A DNA stretch of 64,000 bases, taken from contig NZ_NXNI01000001.1 in the NCBI RefSeq assembly GCF_002494345.1, positions 2,356,001 to 2,420,000 of the forward strand, in the 5' to 3' direction. Positions 24,919 to 33,721 of the stretch are shown here, piece by piece. How positions within the stretch are numbered: the first letter of the stretch is position 1; each line of letters starts with the position of its first letter. The notes under the pieces are model-generated. The model was not told the DNA's origin and made no database searches. It saw only the letters and a program-made list of their open reading frames with translations. Origin of the DNA: Natrinema ejinorense. Its GTDB lineage: Archaea; Halobacteriota; Halobacteria; Halobacteriales; Natrialbaceae. The position numbers and the translations under genes are program-made.

Positions 24919-25818
24919 CTACCTCGAGTCGTCGTCGGAATGGGCTCGCACCCACAACTCGCCGATACGGGAGAGCCGCGTCCGGTAGGACTTGCCGTGT
25001 TCCTCGCGTTCGATGTAGCCCTTGCCGCCGGGACCGAGCCGGTCGACGTTGTAGATGACCTTCGACCGGAAGCTATCGGTGTACTCCTCGTTGAGTTCGC
25101 GGGCCAGCGACTCCGCGAGCTCCGAGACGGAGTCGAACTCGCCGTCCTCGCCGAGCTTGTAGAGGATGAGTTCCTCGAAGGGCTTGACGTTCGAGAAGGA
25201 GGCAACCGGCAACTCGACGATGTGTTTGCCGTCGATCTCCTTCGCGCCGATCGTCGTCCCGCGCTCGTCGAACTCGTCTAACAGATCGCACGCGCTCTCG
25301 AGGCGGCTCGTGATCCGGTCGTCCGCGATGTCGTCGGCCTCGCCGAGGTCTTCGAGCAGCGCGATCTGCTCGCGCAGTTCCTCGGCGAGTTCGGTCTCGA
25401 GGTACTTCTCGGGGGCGGTGTAGTAGGTGTGGATCCCCTCGCGGTCCTCCTGGCGTTCGACCATCAGCGAGTGGGCGGCGTTGGCGAAGGCGAAACTCAC
25501 GGTCCGGGGCATCGCGGCGACGTTGACCCAGACCTCGTTGCCCCGGTCGAGCTCCGCGGTGATGAGCTCGTAGGCCTGCTCGAAGGCGTCGTCGTAGTCG
25601 TAGACGTCCTCTAAGACGAACCGCTCGGTCTCGGCCCCCAGCAGGTTCTTGAAGTCCGTCTCGAGTTTCTTCGAGAGATGTCGCGAGTACTCGACGTTGG
25701 CCTCGCTCCCGACGGCCCCCTCGAGGAGAATGACGCTGTCGACGTCGATCTGATCGCGCACGAGGGGCGCGATCAGCCGGTCGTAGTCGAAGCCGACCGG
25801 AACGATGTGCGTTTGCAT
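24919..25818 (-). CDS. CARF-like Rossmann plus winged-helix protein (HFX_2341/DUF6293 type)
   Basis: 299 residues from ATG 25816-25818. The first 150 residues look like a Rossmann-like domain with a loop VNVAAMPRT (98-106), comparable in position to the N-x-T/S-G-G-T loop of CARF domains. After a helical middle, residues about 205-290 form a winged helix (FEELILYKLGEDGEFDSVSELAESL and a wing VDRLGPGGKGYIERE). Related haloarchaeal proteins are annotated as transcriptional regulators. A TATA box at 25841-25850 supports the start. No CRISPR is nearby. The link to CARF is my inference. Confidence 0.7.
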   Translation of the reverse strand: MQTHIVPVGFDYDRLIAPLVRDQIDVDSVILLEGAVGSEANVEYSRHLSKKLETDFKNLLGAETERFVLEDVYDYDDAFEQAYELITAELDRGNEVWVNVAAMPRTVSFAFANAAHSLMVERQEDREGIHTYYTAPEKYLETELAEELREQIALLEDLGEADDIADDRITSRLESACDLLDEFDERGTTIGAKEIDGKHIVELPVASFSNVKPFEELILYKLGEDGEFDSVSELAESLARELNEEYTDSFRSKVIYNVDRLGPGGKGYIEREEHGKSYRTRLSRIGELWVRAHSDDDSR

Positions 25819-25840
25819 ACCCGATACGTTGCGGTGCCGT

Positions 25841-25850
25841 TTATAAAAAG
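25841..25850 (-). promoter_or_regulatory. TATA box of the CARF-like gene
   Basis: On the minus strand CTTTTTATAA is centred about 27 bp before the ATG at 25818, predicting a leaderless transcript. Confidence 0.55.
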
Positions 25851-25975
25851 CACCAGTTCTCGTACCGTTGGTGTGGGGATCGTCGGTGTCCGTCGATGCG
25901 TCGTCCGTGGCCATCCTCCCGGACGGAGAAGAGACGTGACGATTTAGTATCCTTTTTAATGATTCGAACGGTACA

Positions 25976-26353
25976 TTATGGCTCGTATGGCTGCCCACCG
26001 TCGTTCGTCGGGGCGCCCATCGCGAGGACGCGGACGGTGTCGGTCGATTCATCCGAGTTGAACGCGCGGTGTGGGTTGCCCGGTTCCACGAGGAACACGT
26101 TCTCCGCCTCGACGTCGTAGGTTCGCTCGGGGGTTTCGACGTTGAGCGTCCCCGAGAGGACGTAGAACGCCTCCTCTTGCGTTTCGTGATAGTGATACTG
26201 GAGCGGAAGCTGTTCGCCGGGTTCGGCGACGTACAGCCGAACGCCGAGCTGGTCGAACGTCATCCCGTCGTCGGCGCCAGTGATCGAATGGGTCCGGCAT
26301 GGCCGATCCGACAGTCGACCGTGCGTCTCTGGATCCACGACTTGGTAATCCAT
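25976..26353 (-). CDS. Cupin-domain protein
   Basis: 125 residues with a single cupin barrel. Metal-binding-type His/Glu residues are present in YHYHETQEEAFYVLSGTLNVE (about 53-73) and NPHRAFN (about 93-99). A TATA-like ATAAATTA at 26377-26384 lies about 27 bp upstream of the ATG at 26351-26353. Substrate or ligand cannot be read from sequence. Confidence 0.8.
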   Translation of the reverse strand: MDYQVVDPETHGRLSDRPCRTHSITGADDGMTFDQLGVRLYVAEPGEQLPLQYHYHETQEEAFYVLSGTLNVETPERTYDVEAENVFLVEPGNPHRAFNSDESTDTVRVLAMGAPTNDGGQPYEP

Positions 26354-26512
26354 ACCATCCGGTTGTCTCCCCGGGGATAAATTAGTACGGATTTTGATAA
26401 TCGTCGTGTAATATTATGTATAACTTCGCGGCCGTGATCGGACGGGGTGATGTGGCTGGCCGGGCTGGCGACGAGGAGCCGACGAAAGATCGAGCCCGTT
26501 TGCGAACCCGAA

Positions 26513-27181
26513 TCAACCGTCGGACGCGGGCTCGAGGTCGAGTCCCCGGAACAGATCGACGATCGCCTCGCGGTCGCGGGTCGGATCGACGTCGAGGGCG
26601 GCCGCGAGCAGGTCCGCGTCGTCGGGGGCCTCCAGCGGGACGATCCCGCCGGCCATCACGTACGCGTCGGCGGCGGGCCAGACGGCGACGTGGGCTTCGG
26701 CGTCGATCGTCGCGGTTTCGTCACCGCTGTCGGCGCTCGTACCGCTGTCGGCGCTCGTACCGCTGTCGGTCGCCGTCGCTCCGTCGGTCGGATACGACGC
26801 CTCGAGGACGGTGAGATGGCCGACGGCTCCATCGGGCCGGTCGATGAATTCGCTCGCGCGTTCCCCGCCGACGGCGATGCCATCGTCCTCGACGGTCTCG
26901 ACGAACACCTCGCGGGCTTTGGGGGCGGCCAGCTCGAGCGCGTCGGCCGGTGAGAGTCCGATGGCCGACAGGGAGGGACTGACGTGGAGGTCGACGGTGA
27001 ACAGCGATCGGGCCGGGACATCACCGTCCGATCGGAGCCGCTCGAGGGCGTCGGCGGTCGGTCGGTGTTCGAAGACGGTCGTTTCGGCGGTCACCGTCGC
27101 CAGCGAGAGGCTGCGTTCGTCGGTTCGGCCGCCGAGACGACGCCAGTCGTCGGCGACTGCGGGCGGCAGGTCGATAGCCAT
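26513..27181 (-). CDS. Haloarchaeal hypothetical protein with internal short tandem repeat
   Basis: 222 residues from ATG 27179-27181. It has an acidic, beta-rich composition and no recognised motif. Residues around 142-155 are the repeat DSGTSA, encoded by an 18-bp tandem repeat at 26723-26758, so this short region could vary in length among strains. The gene is followed upstream on the same strand by the symporter gene (133 bp). Confidence 0.55.
   Translation of the reverse strand: MAIDLPPAVADDWRRLGGRTDERSLSLATVTAETTVFEHRPTADALERLRSDGDVPARSLFTVDLHVSPSLSAIGLSPADALELAAPKAREVFVETVEDDGIAVGGERASEFIDRPDGAVGHLTVLEASYPTDGATATDSGTSADSGTSADSGDETATIDAEAHVAVWPAADAYVMAGGIVPLEAPDDADLLAAALDVDPTRDREAIVDLFRGLDLEPASDG
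26723..26758. repeat. 18-bp tandem repeat, two full copies plus part of a third
   Basis: ACCGCTGTCGGCGCTCGT is repeated at 26723-26740 and 26741-26758 and a partial copy begins at 26759. It lies in the coding region of the 222-residue hypothetical protein and keeps frame. Confidence 0.8.
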
Positions 27182-27314
27182 CGTCGTCGCGTACACGGGC
27201 GGGGCCGTTCAGGGTGGCGGTTCCGAGTCGCTCGGACGGACTACCGTACGTCAGTGCCGGCCCAGCCACGACCCGTCCTGCGGGTGCGCCGGTCGATCGG
27301 TACGGCAAACCCCC

Positions 27315-28793
27315 TCAGTCCGCGCCCAGTCGGTCGAAGTAGATCGCGCGCCGTTCGGCGGCCGCCGGCGACGTGACGAGCGACACGACGACGGTGACGA
27401 CGAGTCCGAGTCCCATGCCGACGATGCCGGCCGACCAGCCGGCGTAGGAGTTCGGAACGACAGCGAGGAAGAGACTCAGGATGTAGAAGAGCTGGCTCAC
27501 TACCACTCCGGCAGTGATGCCCGCTCGCGTGGTTCCGCGCCAGTAGAGGGCGAGGAGGATCGGCAGTGCGAGTTGGGCGAAGCCGCTAAAGGCTGCGTTA
27601 CCGATCTCGAACAGCGTTGCGGGCTGGACGAGACTGACGACGAACGCAGCGGTCGCGAAGATCACGACCCCGGAGCGGGCGATCAAATCCTCCCGGCGAT
27701 CGGAGAGGTCCTGCTCGATGAACGGCCGGTAGAGATCTCGCGTGAAGTACGACGACCCCGACAGCAGCATCGAGTCCGAGGAGGACATCATCGCGGCCAT
27801 CGCGCCGGCGATGACGAGCGCGGCGAACCAGGTCGGCGTGAATTCCGCGAGGACCAGCGGCAGGACGTTCGCACCCTCCGGAACCGCCACCTCGAGGCCG
27901 GCGGCCCACGCACCGAGCATGAACGAGGGGACGAAGAGGAGGACACAGAGGATCGGCCAGAGGACGAAGGACCGTTTGAGGACCGTTTTGGATCCCGCGG
28001 CGAAGAAGCGCTGGTTGACCTGCGGGAACATCGCGACGCCGAAGCCGATCGTGATCGCCGTCGAAAGCATCCACGGGACCGTGTAGTAGTCGCTGCCAAG
28101 CGAGAGGAAGCCGCCGGTGTCGGGGTTGGATGCGAGCGCGTCCGTCGCAGCGCCGGGGCCGCCGACGGCCGCGAGCACCCACAGCACGGCGACCCAGGTG
28201 GTGACGAGCATGAACGCACCCTGCAGCGTGTCGGTCCAGGCGATGCCGCGCATCCCCGCGACCACGACGTAGAGGATCATGAACGCGGTGATCAGGCCGG
28301 CCCCGGCGGCGTAGGAGACCGCGCCCTCGGTGAGCGCCTCGAGTGCGGTCCCAGCCCCGACCTGCTGGAGCATGACGTACGGAAAGAGCCACATGAGGCT
28401 AACGCCGGCGACGAGCCCACGGAGCCACCGCGAGCCAAAGCGGTCGCCGAGCATCTCCCCGAGGGTGACGTACCCGTATCGCTGGCCGAGCAGCCACTGC
28501 TTGTAACCGACGACGTACCAGAGTATCGCGAAGATGATGCCGTCCATCAACCCCATGACGAGGATCCACTCGGGGCCCTGCGCGTAGGCGATGTTCGGGC
28601 CGGCGAAGAATGTAAACGCCGACAGCAGCGTCGCGAAGGTCGTAAACAGCAGGACGACCGTCCCGAGCGTTCGGCTCGCCAGATAGAAATCCTCGGCCGT
28701 GCGGTCGGTCAGTCGGTAGGCGACCAGCCCGACCGCGAGCGCGATCATGAGGTAGCCGACGATGATAGCCAGCTGCAGCGTGACCGGTCTCAC
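27315..28793 (-). CDS. Sodium:solute symporter (SSS family)
   Basis: 492 residues with about 13 hydrophobic helices. Family marks include the R-T/S-x-G-x region near residue 40 (ASRTLGTVVLLFTTFATLLSAFTFF), the conserved GxxxxG and a loop GAMAAMMSSSDSMLLSGSSYFTRDLY (about 345-370). It starts at GTG 28791-28793, which overlaps the DUF3311 stop (GTGA), so the two are translated together. In other organisms SSS with a DUF3311 partner imports small organic acids or related solutes; the substrate here is unknown. Confidence 0.88.
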   Translation of the reverse strand: MRPVTLQLAIIVGYLMIALAVGLVAYRLTDRTAEDFYLASRTLGTVVLLFTTFATLLSAFTFFAGPNIAYAQGPEWILVMGLMDGIIFAILWYVVGYKQWLLGQRYGYVTLGEMLGDRFGSRWLRGLVAGVSLMWLFPYVMLQQVGAGTALEALTEGAVSYAAGAGLITAFMILYVVVAGMRGIAWTDTLQGAFMLVTTWVAVLWVLAAVGGPGAATDALASNPDTGGFLSLGSDYYTVPWMLSTAITIGFGVAMFPQVNQRFFAAGSKTVLKRSFVLWPILCVLLFVPSFMLGAWAAGLEVAVPEGANVLPLVLAEFTPTWFAALVIAGAMAAMMSSSDSMLLSGSSYFTRDLYRPFIEQDLSDRREDLIARSGVVIFATAAFVVSLVQPATLFEIGNAAFSGFAQLALPILLALYWRGTTRAGITAGVVVSQLFYILSLFLAVVPNSYAGWSAGIVGMGLGLVVTVVVSLVTSPAAAERRAIYFDRLGAD

Positions 28794-29077
28794 GGCGGAT
28801 CACCACCGGGTTGCCGGTCTCGAGCACGATCGGGATCGGTCAGCCCCGTGCCCCGTGAGCCCCGACCGCCTCCGTCGGTTTCGACGCCGATTCCCCATGC
28901 TCGCTGTGTGAAGACCCAGAAGACGGCCGACGCCAGCACCATCCAGCCGACGTGCCACCAGAGCCAGACCGGAAGCCCGGCGACGATGGTCGCCGACCCC
29001 CACAGGAACCACGGGATCGCGAGTCCCGCAAGAACGACTCCGAGTACGAGCCAGCGCCCCAGTTCGTTCCGACGCAT
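28790..29077 (-). CDS. DUF3311 small membrane protein, partner of the symporter
   Basis: 95 residues from ATG 29075-29077. Two hydrophobic helices (about 9-30 and 37-57) hold the DUF3311-like motif IPWFLWGSATIVAGLPVWLWWH, then a polar Gly/Arg-rich tail. The stop overlaps the symporter GTG in the GTGA arrangement, a usual sign of an obligate small-subunit partner. DUF3311 proteins are often found next to SSS carriers. Confidence 0.85.
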   Translation of the reverse strand: MRRNELGRWLVLGVVLAGLAIPWFLWGSATIVAGLPVWLWWHVGWMVLASAVFWVFTQRAWGIGVETDGGGRGSRGTGLTDPDRARDRQPGGDPP

Positions 29078-29253
29078 GTGCGACCCTTTGTCGCGATATG
29101 GGTAACTCTTACTATTCGATCCAGGATATCGAAGAGATTTATTCATCGGTCGGGCCACCCGATCGCGTGCCGTGGTTTTCGGTAGCTAAAATCGCGCTTT
29201 CACCGAGGAAAAAGAGTATGTGTGTCTGACAGCGATTAGGAATCGACACCCGT

Positions 29254-30141
29254 ATGGCCCGTTTGTTCCCCTTTCGCTCCGAGACGGCTACCGAAGAGGG
29301 CCAGCCCCGCGTCGTCGACCTCGAGGGCGAGGACGCCGACGCGGTGTTCGGCGCGCTCTCCTCGACGACGGCACGGGAGATCTATTCGCATCTCGACGAC
29401 GAACCCGGCGCCCCCAGCGACGTCGCCGACGCGATCGACTCCTCGATCCAGAACGTCCGCTACCACCTCGAGAAGCTCGAGGACGCCGGACTCGTCGAGG
29501 TAGTCGACACCTGGTACTCCTCGCGTGGCAACGAGATGAGCGTCTACGCGACGACCGACGGGCCGTTGATCGTTACCAGCGACAAATCGCGGGCGACGCA
29601 ACTGAAGGAGGCGCTCTCGCGCTTGGTCGGCGGTATCGGTGTGCTGGCGGGCGGGAGCTTGCTGGTCCAGTATGGGGTGACCCGATGGCTCGGGCAAACC
29701 AGCACGGGCACCACGCCGGGCGGGACCGAACAGCCGGCAGCGGGAGGCGACGGGGGGCAACCGGACGGAGCGGCCACCGAGTCGACCGACGAACGCTCGC
29801 GGGACGATCGGGCTGTCGATTCGGCCGACGATGGCATGGATGCCGAGACGACCGACGGCGGAGACGACGTCGGCATCGCGGACGTGGAGAACCAAGACGG
29901 CGGCGCCGCCGAAAACGCCGGGGGCGGGGACGCCGGGGCGGGGGATTCGGGGTCGGTAGACCCGAGGTTCGATGCCGACAACGAGACGCTGCAAAACGCC
30001 ACCGACGGGGCCACGGACGCGGCGGAACCGGTCCTCGAAACCGTCCCACCGGGACTGCTCTTCTTCCTCGGCGGACTGGCCGTCCTGCTCGTGATCGTGG
30101 TGTACTGGTACTGGTATCGGCCGCGGTATCGCATCAACTGA
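29254..30141 (+). CDS. Winged-helix DNA-binding protein with two membrane segments
   Basis: 295 residues. Residues about 30-95 are an ArsR-like winged helix (ALSSTTAREIYSHLDDEPGAPSDVADAID, then IQNVRYHLEKLEDAGLVEVVD). A hydrophobic helix follows at about 125-145, then an Asp/Gly/Glu/Ala-rich low-complexity segment of about 120 residues, and a second hydrophobic helix at about 265-285 with a basic end (WYRPRYRIN). This topology would put the low-complexity part outside the cell. It is divergent from the DUF3311/SSS pair and just upstream of an APC transporter, so it may sense conditions for one of them. Confidence 0.75.
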   Translation: MARLFPFRSETATEEGQPRVVDLEGEDADAVFGALSSTTAREIYSHLDDEPGAPSDVADAIDSSIQNVRYHLEKLEDAGLVEVVDTWYSSRGNEMSVYATTDGPLIVTSDKSRATQLKEALSRLVGGIGVLAGGSLLVQYGVTRWLGQTSTGTTPGGTEQPAAGGDGGQPDGAATESTDERSRDDRAVDSADDGMDAETTDGGDDVGIADVENQDGGAAENAGGGDAGAGDSGSVDPRFDADNETLQNATDGATDAAEPVLETVPPGLLFFLGGLAVLLVIVVYWYWYRPRYRIN

Positions 30142-30253
30142 ACCGGCGTGTGAGCGGGGACAACGACGACTCGAACGGAGTCGACTCGGCTAGATAGGGC
30201 CCGATCGCTCGATGCCGGCGGCGGTCCCAGCGACGTGCAGCCAGCAGTAGAGA

Positions 30254-30260
30254 TTTATGG
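30254..30260 (+). promoter_or_regulatory. TATA box of the APC permease gene
   Basis: TTTATGG lies about 25 bp before the ATG at 30282, so the mRNA is probably leaderless. Confidence 0.5.
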
Positions 30261-30281
30261 ACCGCACGAATCATTGTCATC

Positions 30282-31700
30282 ATGGGCGACACGTCGTCGA
30301 CCGGTGGGACCAACATCGAAGGGGAGTCCCCACAGGTCGAGCCGACAGTCGAGACCGACGAAGCCACGATCACGGACGACGCCGAACTCGAGCGGACGCT
30401 CGGGCTCTCCGGTGGATTAGCGATCGGGATCGGGACGATGATCGGCGCCGGCATCTTCGTCTTTCCGGGGCTGGCAGCCGGGGAGGCCGGCCCCGCTGCG
30501 GCGGCGTCGTTCGCCATCGGCGCGCTCGTCGCCCTCCTGGTCGCGCTGCCGACCTCCGAACTCGCGACGGCGATGCCGAAAAGCGGGGGCGGCTACTACT
30601 ATATTTCCCGCGGGCTGGGCACGCTCGCCGGGACCGTCGTCGGGCTGTCGCTGTGGTTCGGACTGGTGTTCGCGACGGCGTTTTACCTCGTCGGCTTCGG
30701 CTACTACGCCGTCGATACGCTCGCGGAACTCGGCGTCACGGTCGGTGACGGCTTCGTCATTCCGCTGGCGCTGTTGTTCGGCGCGGGCTTTACCGTTTTG
30801 AACGTCACGGGGACGGAAAACGCGGCGAAACTCCAAAACGGAATCGTCGCGTTGTTGCTGTCGATTCTCGTGGTTTTCCTCGGATACGGCGGACTCGATG
30901 CAGTCGGACTCGTCGGCGAACCGACCGCACCCGAGCAGTTCGCACCGTTCGGGACGCTCCCCATCCTGACGACCGCGGCGCTCGTGTTCACCTCGTATCT
31001 CGGGTTTGCACAGGTGGCGACCGTCGCCGGGGAGATGAAAAATCCCGGTCGAAACCTGCCGCTGGCGATGGTCGGCTCCGTGGTCATCGTCGGCGTTCTC
31101 TACGTCGTGACGGTCTTCGTCGCGACGAGTGCGTTCGGGAGCGAGCAACTCTCGGAATTCGGCGAGACGGCGATGGTCGAGGTCGGCCGCCACTATCTCG
31201 GCGCGGCCGGGGCGTTCGCGATCGTCTTCGGCGGACTGCTCGCGACGATGTCGAGTGCCAACGCGTCGGTCCTCAGCACGTCTCGAGCCATCTACGCCGT
31301 CTCGAAGGACGCCCTGTTACCACGACGCGCGAGTCACATCAATCTCCGCTATGGCACGCCACACGTCGCGCTTGGGATGGCCGGTGGGCCGATACTCCTG
31401 TTGGTCGCGACCGGCCGCGTTGAACTGCTCGCGGAAGTCGCCTCGTTTCTGCACCTCGTCATGTACGGGCTGATCTGCGTGGCGCTGCTCGCGGTGCGTC
31501 GCGACGAACCGGAGTGGTACGATCCCGACTTCCGCGTTCCCGGCTATCCAGCCGTCCCGATACTCGGCGCGCTCGCCAGTTTCGCCCTGATCGGGTTCAT
31601 GCAACGCACGTCACAGTTCATCGGTATCGGTATCATGATCGCGACTGCCGGGTGGCACGCCTACTACGCCCGAGACGTGACGCTGAAGGGGGTATTATAA
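30282..31700 (+). CDS. APC-family amino acid permease
   Basis: 472 residues with 12-13 hydrophobic helices after a hydrophilic head of about 45 residues. The APC motif [20 protein letters not shown] opens the first helix. Cationic or other amino acids are typical cargo, but the specific one is unknown. The stop overlaps the start of the Usp gene (TAATG at 31698-31702), so the Usp protein is probably a regulator of this carrier, a pairing common in haloarchaea. Confidence 0.88.
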   Translation: MGDTSSTGGTNIEGESPQVEPTVETDEATITDDAELERTLGLSGGLAIGIGTMIGAGIFVFPGLAAGEAGPAAAASFAIGALVALLVALPTSELATAMPKSGGGYYYISRGLGTLAGTVVGLSLWFGLVFATAFYLVGFGYYAVDTLAELGVTVGDGFVIPLALLFGAGFTVLNVTGTENAAKLQNGIVALLLSILVVFLGYGGLDAVGLVGEPTAPEQFAPFGTLPILTTAALVFTSYLGFAQVATVAGEMKNPGRNLPLAMVGSVVIVGVLYVVTVFVATSAFGSEQLSEFGETAMVEVGRHYLGAAGAFAIVFGGLLATMSSANASVLSTSRAIYAVSKDALLPRRASHINLRYGTPHVALGMAGGPILLLVATGRVELLAEVASFLHLVMYGLICVALLAVRRDEPEWYDPDFRVPGYPAVPILGALASFALIGFMQRTSQFIGIGIMIATAGWHAYYARDVTLKGVL

Positions 31701-32407
31701 TGACACACGTACTCGTTCCGCTGGCGATACTCGAGGGTGAATCGATTTCGGCCGGATTGACGACGCTGCTCGAGCCGATGGACGTGACCGTGCTGGGCTA
31801 CCACGTCCTGCCCGAGCAGACGCCGCCGGACCAGGCCCGACTCCAGTACGAGGACCAAGCGACCGATGCGCTGACCGATCTCGTGGCGGAGTTCGAGGCG
31901 GCCGGCGGGCGGGCCGACCACCGGCTCGTGTTCACGCACGACCGGGAGCAAACGATCGATCGAATCGCGTCGGAGACGGGGGCGGACGCTTACGCGATCA
32001 CGGGCGTGACCGGGCCGATCGATCGACTTCTCGTGACGGTGACGGGCACCGTCGCCGTCGAACGGATCTGTGCGTTCGTCGCCGAACTGGTCGACGAGCG
32101 CGAAATCGACGTCACGCTCTTCCTCGCGACCGACGACGGGGCCGGCGGGCGGGAGTCGCTCGAGTCCGCCGCCGCGCTCTTCTCGGAGCACGGCATCGAC
32201 GTGGCGACCGAACTCGCCGTCGACGAGCCTCCCGTCGAGGCGCTCGTCGACGCCGCGGCCGGCCACGACGCCGTCGTCATGGGCGACCAGGCACCCTCGC
32301 TCCGGTCGTTTCTCTTCGGTGAGGAGGCCGAACGCGTCGCTGCCGAATCGGTCGGGCCCGTACTCGTCGTCCGAAATCCCGAGGAACCCGACGATATGAG
32401 CCGTTAA
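31700..32407 (+). CDS. Universal stress protein, tandem Usp-like domains
   Basis: 235 residues. Two Usp-like halves (about 1-130 and 130-235) are visible, with the second ending in GDQAPSLRSFLFGEEAERVAAESVGPVLVVRNP, the Usp C-terminal pattern. It starts at ATG 31700 overlapping the permease stop. It is clearly paralogous to the protein coded at 33722-34480: both share LGY-x-VLP/VPD/EQT-x-PDQAR-x-QY near the start. Its role beside the APC carrier is inferred from location. Confidence 0.82.
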   Translation: MTHVLVPLAILEGESISAGLTTLLEPMDVTVLGYHVLPEQTPPDQARLQYEDQATDALTDLVAEFEAAGGRADHRLVFTHDREQTIDRIASETGADAYAITGVTGPIDRLLVTVTGTVAVERICAFVAELVDEREIDVTLFLATDDGAGGRESLESAAALFSEHGIDVATELAVDEPPVEALVDAAAGHDAVVMGDQAPSLRSFLFGEEAERVAAESVGPVLVVRNPEEPDDMSR

Positions 32408-32422
32408 AACAGAGGCGGCGGA

Positions 32423-33586
32423 CTACGCGACGCTCCGATTCGGCCGGAACCACAGCATCGTGACGAGCATCGCGACGTTGAGTCCCAGGAGCACGATGAA
32501 CGACGGGTCGTAACTGCCGAGTAAATCACGCGCCCCGCCGATGGCGACGGGGCCGACCGCGCCGACGACGTAGCCCACGCCGATCATCATCGCGGTGAGC
32601 CGGCCGGCGGCGTCCGCGTTCGGGGCCAGATCGCTCGGAAGCGTCAGACCGAGCGCGAACAGCCCTCCCATCCCGATGCCGGTGAGGATGCCCCATCCCC
32701 ACGGACTCACGAACGGGAACCAGACGAACCCCACGAGACCGATCGCGTTCAGGACGCCCGCCAGCACGAGCCACGGTCGGCGATCCGTCCAGCGGTCGGC
32801 CAGCGCCGGAATGCCGAGGGAACCACCCAGCTGTGCGATCACGAACAGGGTCAGGACGAACCCCGCTCGTTCCGTCTCCCATCCCAGATCGACGTACAGC
32901 GGTGCGATCCACGTCAGCTCCGAGTAGTACAGAAGCGTCTGCGCGCTGAAAAACAGCGTCGTGATCCACGCCCCGGTGTGCTGCCACGGAAGCTGGTTCT
33001 GCGTCGACTGCGCCCCACGCGACCCGGAGTCGTCGGACCGACTGATCGGGGCCCAGACGGCGGCGGCGATACCGGCTAACACCGCCCAGACGGCGAGTGC
33101 CCTGGGCCACGATCCGAGAACGCCGGTCAGTGGGGCGGTTCCGCCGGCTGCCACGGCCGCACCGATGCCCAGGCTCGTGGTGTAGAGCCCGGTCACGAGT
33201 GCTGCCCGCTCGGGAAAGTAATCGTTGACGATCGACGGCAGGAGCGTCTGACTGATCGCGATCCCGATGCCGATCAAGACGGTGGTCCCGAACAGGACGA
33301 CCGCGGTTGCCCCCCAAACCCGCAGTGCTGTCCCCACACCGACGAGGACGGTCGCCCACAGGATCGCACGTTCCCGCCCGAGCAGCCGCGAAACGGGTGC
33401 TGCGGAAAACGCGAAGAGCCCGATCAGAAGCGTTGGAACCGTCGTAAGCAGGCTCACCGCAGTGTAACTGAGTCCCAGATCGGCGCGGATCGCCTCGAGC
33501 ACCGGCGGTATCGACGTGATCGCCGGTCGGAAGTTCAGTGCGACCAGCAGTAGTCCGATCAGCAGTACCGTTCGGTTCCGTTTCAC
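32423..33586 (-). CDS. MFS transporter, CynX/NimT-like
   Basis: 387 residues with 12 hydrophobic helices. The head MKRNRTVLLIGLLLVALNFRPAITSIPP is typical of the CynX/NimT branch, and two MFS cytosolic loop motifs are present around DYFPERAALVTGLYTTSLGIG and LADRWTDRRPW. The start is GTG at 33584-33586, with a purine-rich GGTG before it. It converges with the Usp gene at 31700 by 15 bp. The substrate is unknown. Confidence 0.82.
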   Translation of the reverse strand: MKRNRTVLLIGLLLVALNFRPAITSIPPVLEAIRADLGLSYTAVSLLTTVPTLLIGLFAFSAAPVSRLLGRERAILWATVLVGVGTALRVWGATAVVLFGTTVLIGIGIAISQTLLPSIVNDYFPERAALVTGLYTTSLGIGAAVAAGGTAPLTGVLGSWPRALAVWAVLAGIAAAVWAPISRSDDSGSRGAQSTQNQLPWQHTGAWITTLFFSAQTLLYYSELTWIAPLYVDLGWETERAGFVLTLFVIAQLGGSLGIPALADRWTDRRPWLVLAGVLNAIGLVGFVWFPFVSPWGWGILTGIGMGGLFALGLTLPSDLAPNADAAGRLTAMMIGVGYVVGAVGPVAIGGARDLLGSYDPSFIVLLGLNVAMLVTMLWFRPNRSVA

Positions 33587-33721
33587 CTGCTCGGTCTATC
33601 AATCCAACTCCAGTAAATAAGTCTTGTATCTTCACTCCGCGTTGTGTTCGCCGCGAGTCAGACAGAACGTGGCGAGTCCAGCCGCGGACGGATCGATCGA
33701 ACGGGGACGACAGTTCGTCCG

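Noticed and set aside
26811-29105. 764-codon plus-strand frame opposite the symporter
   Set aside because: It mirrors the SSS symporter and DUF3311 genes, whose membrane segments and motifs are clear, and is Arg/Asp-rich without any motif.
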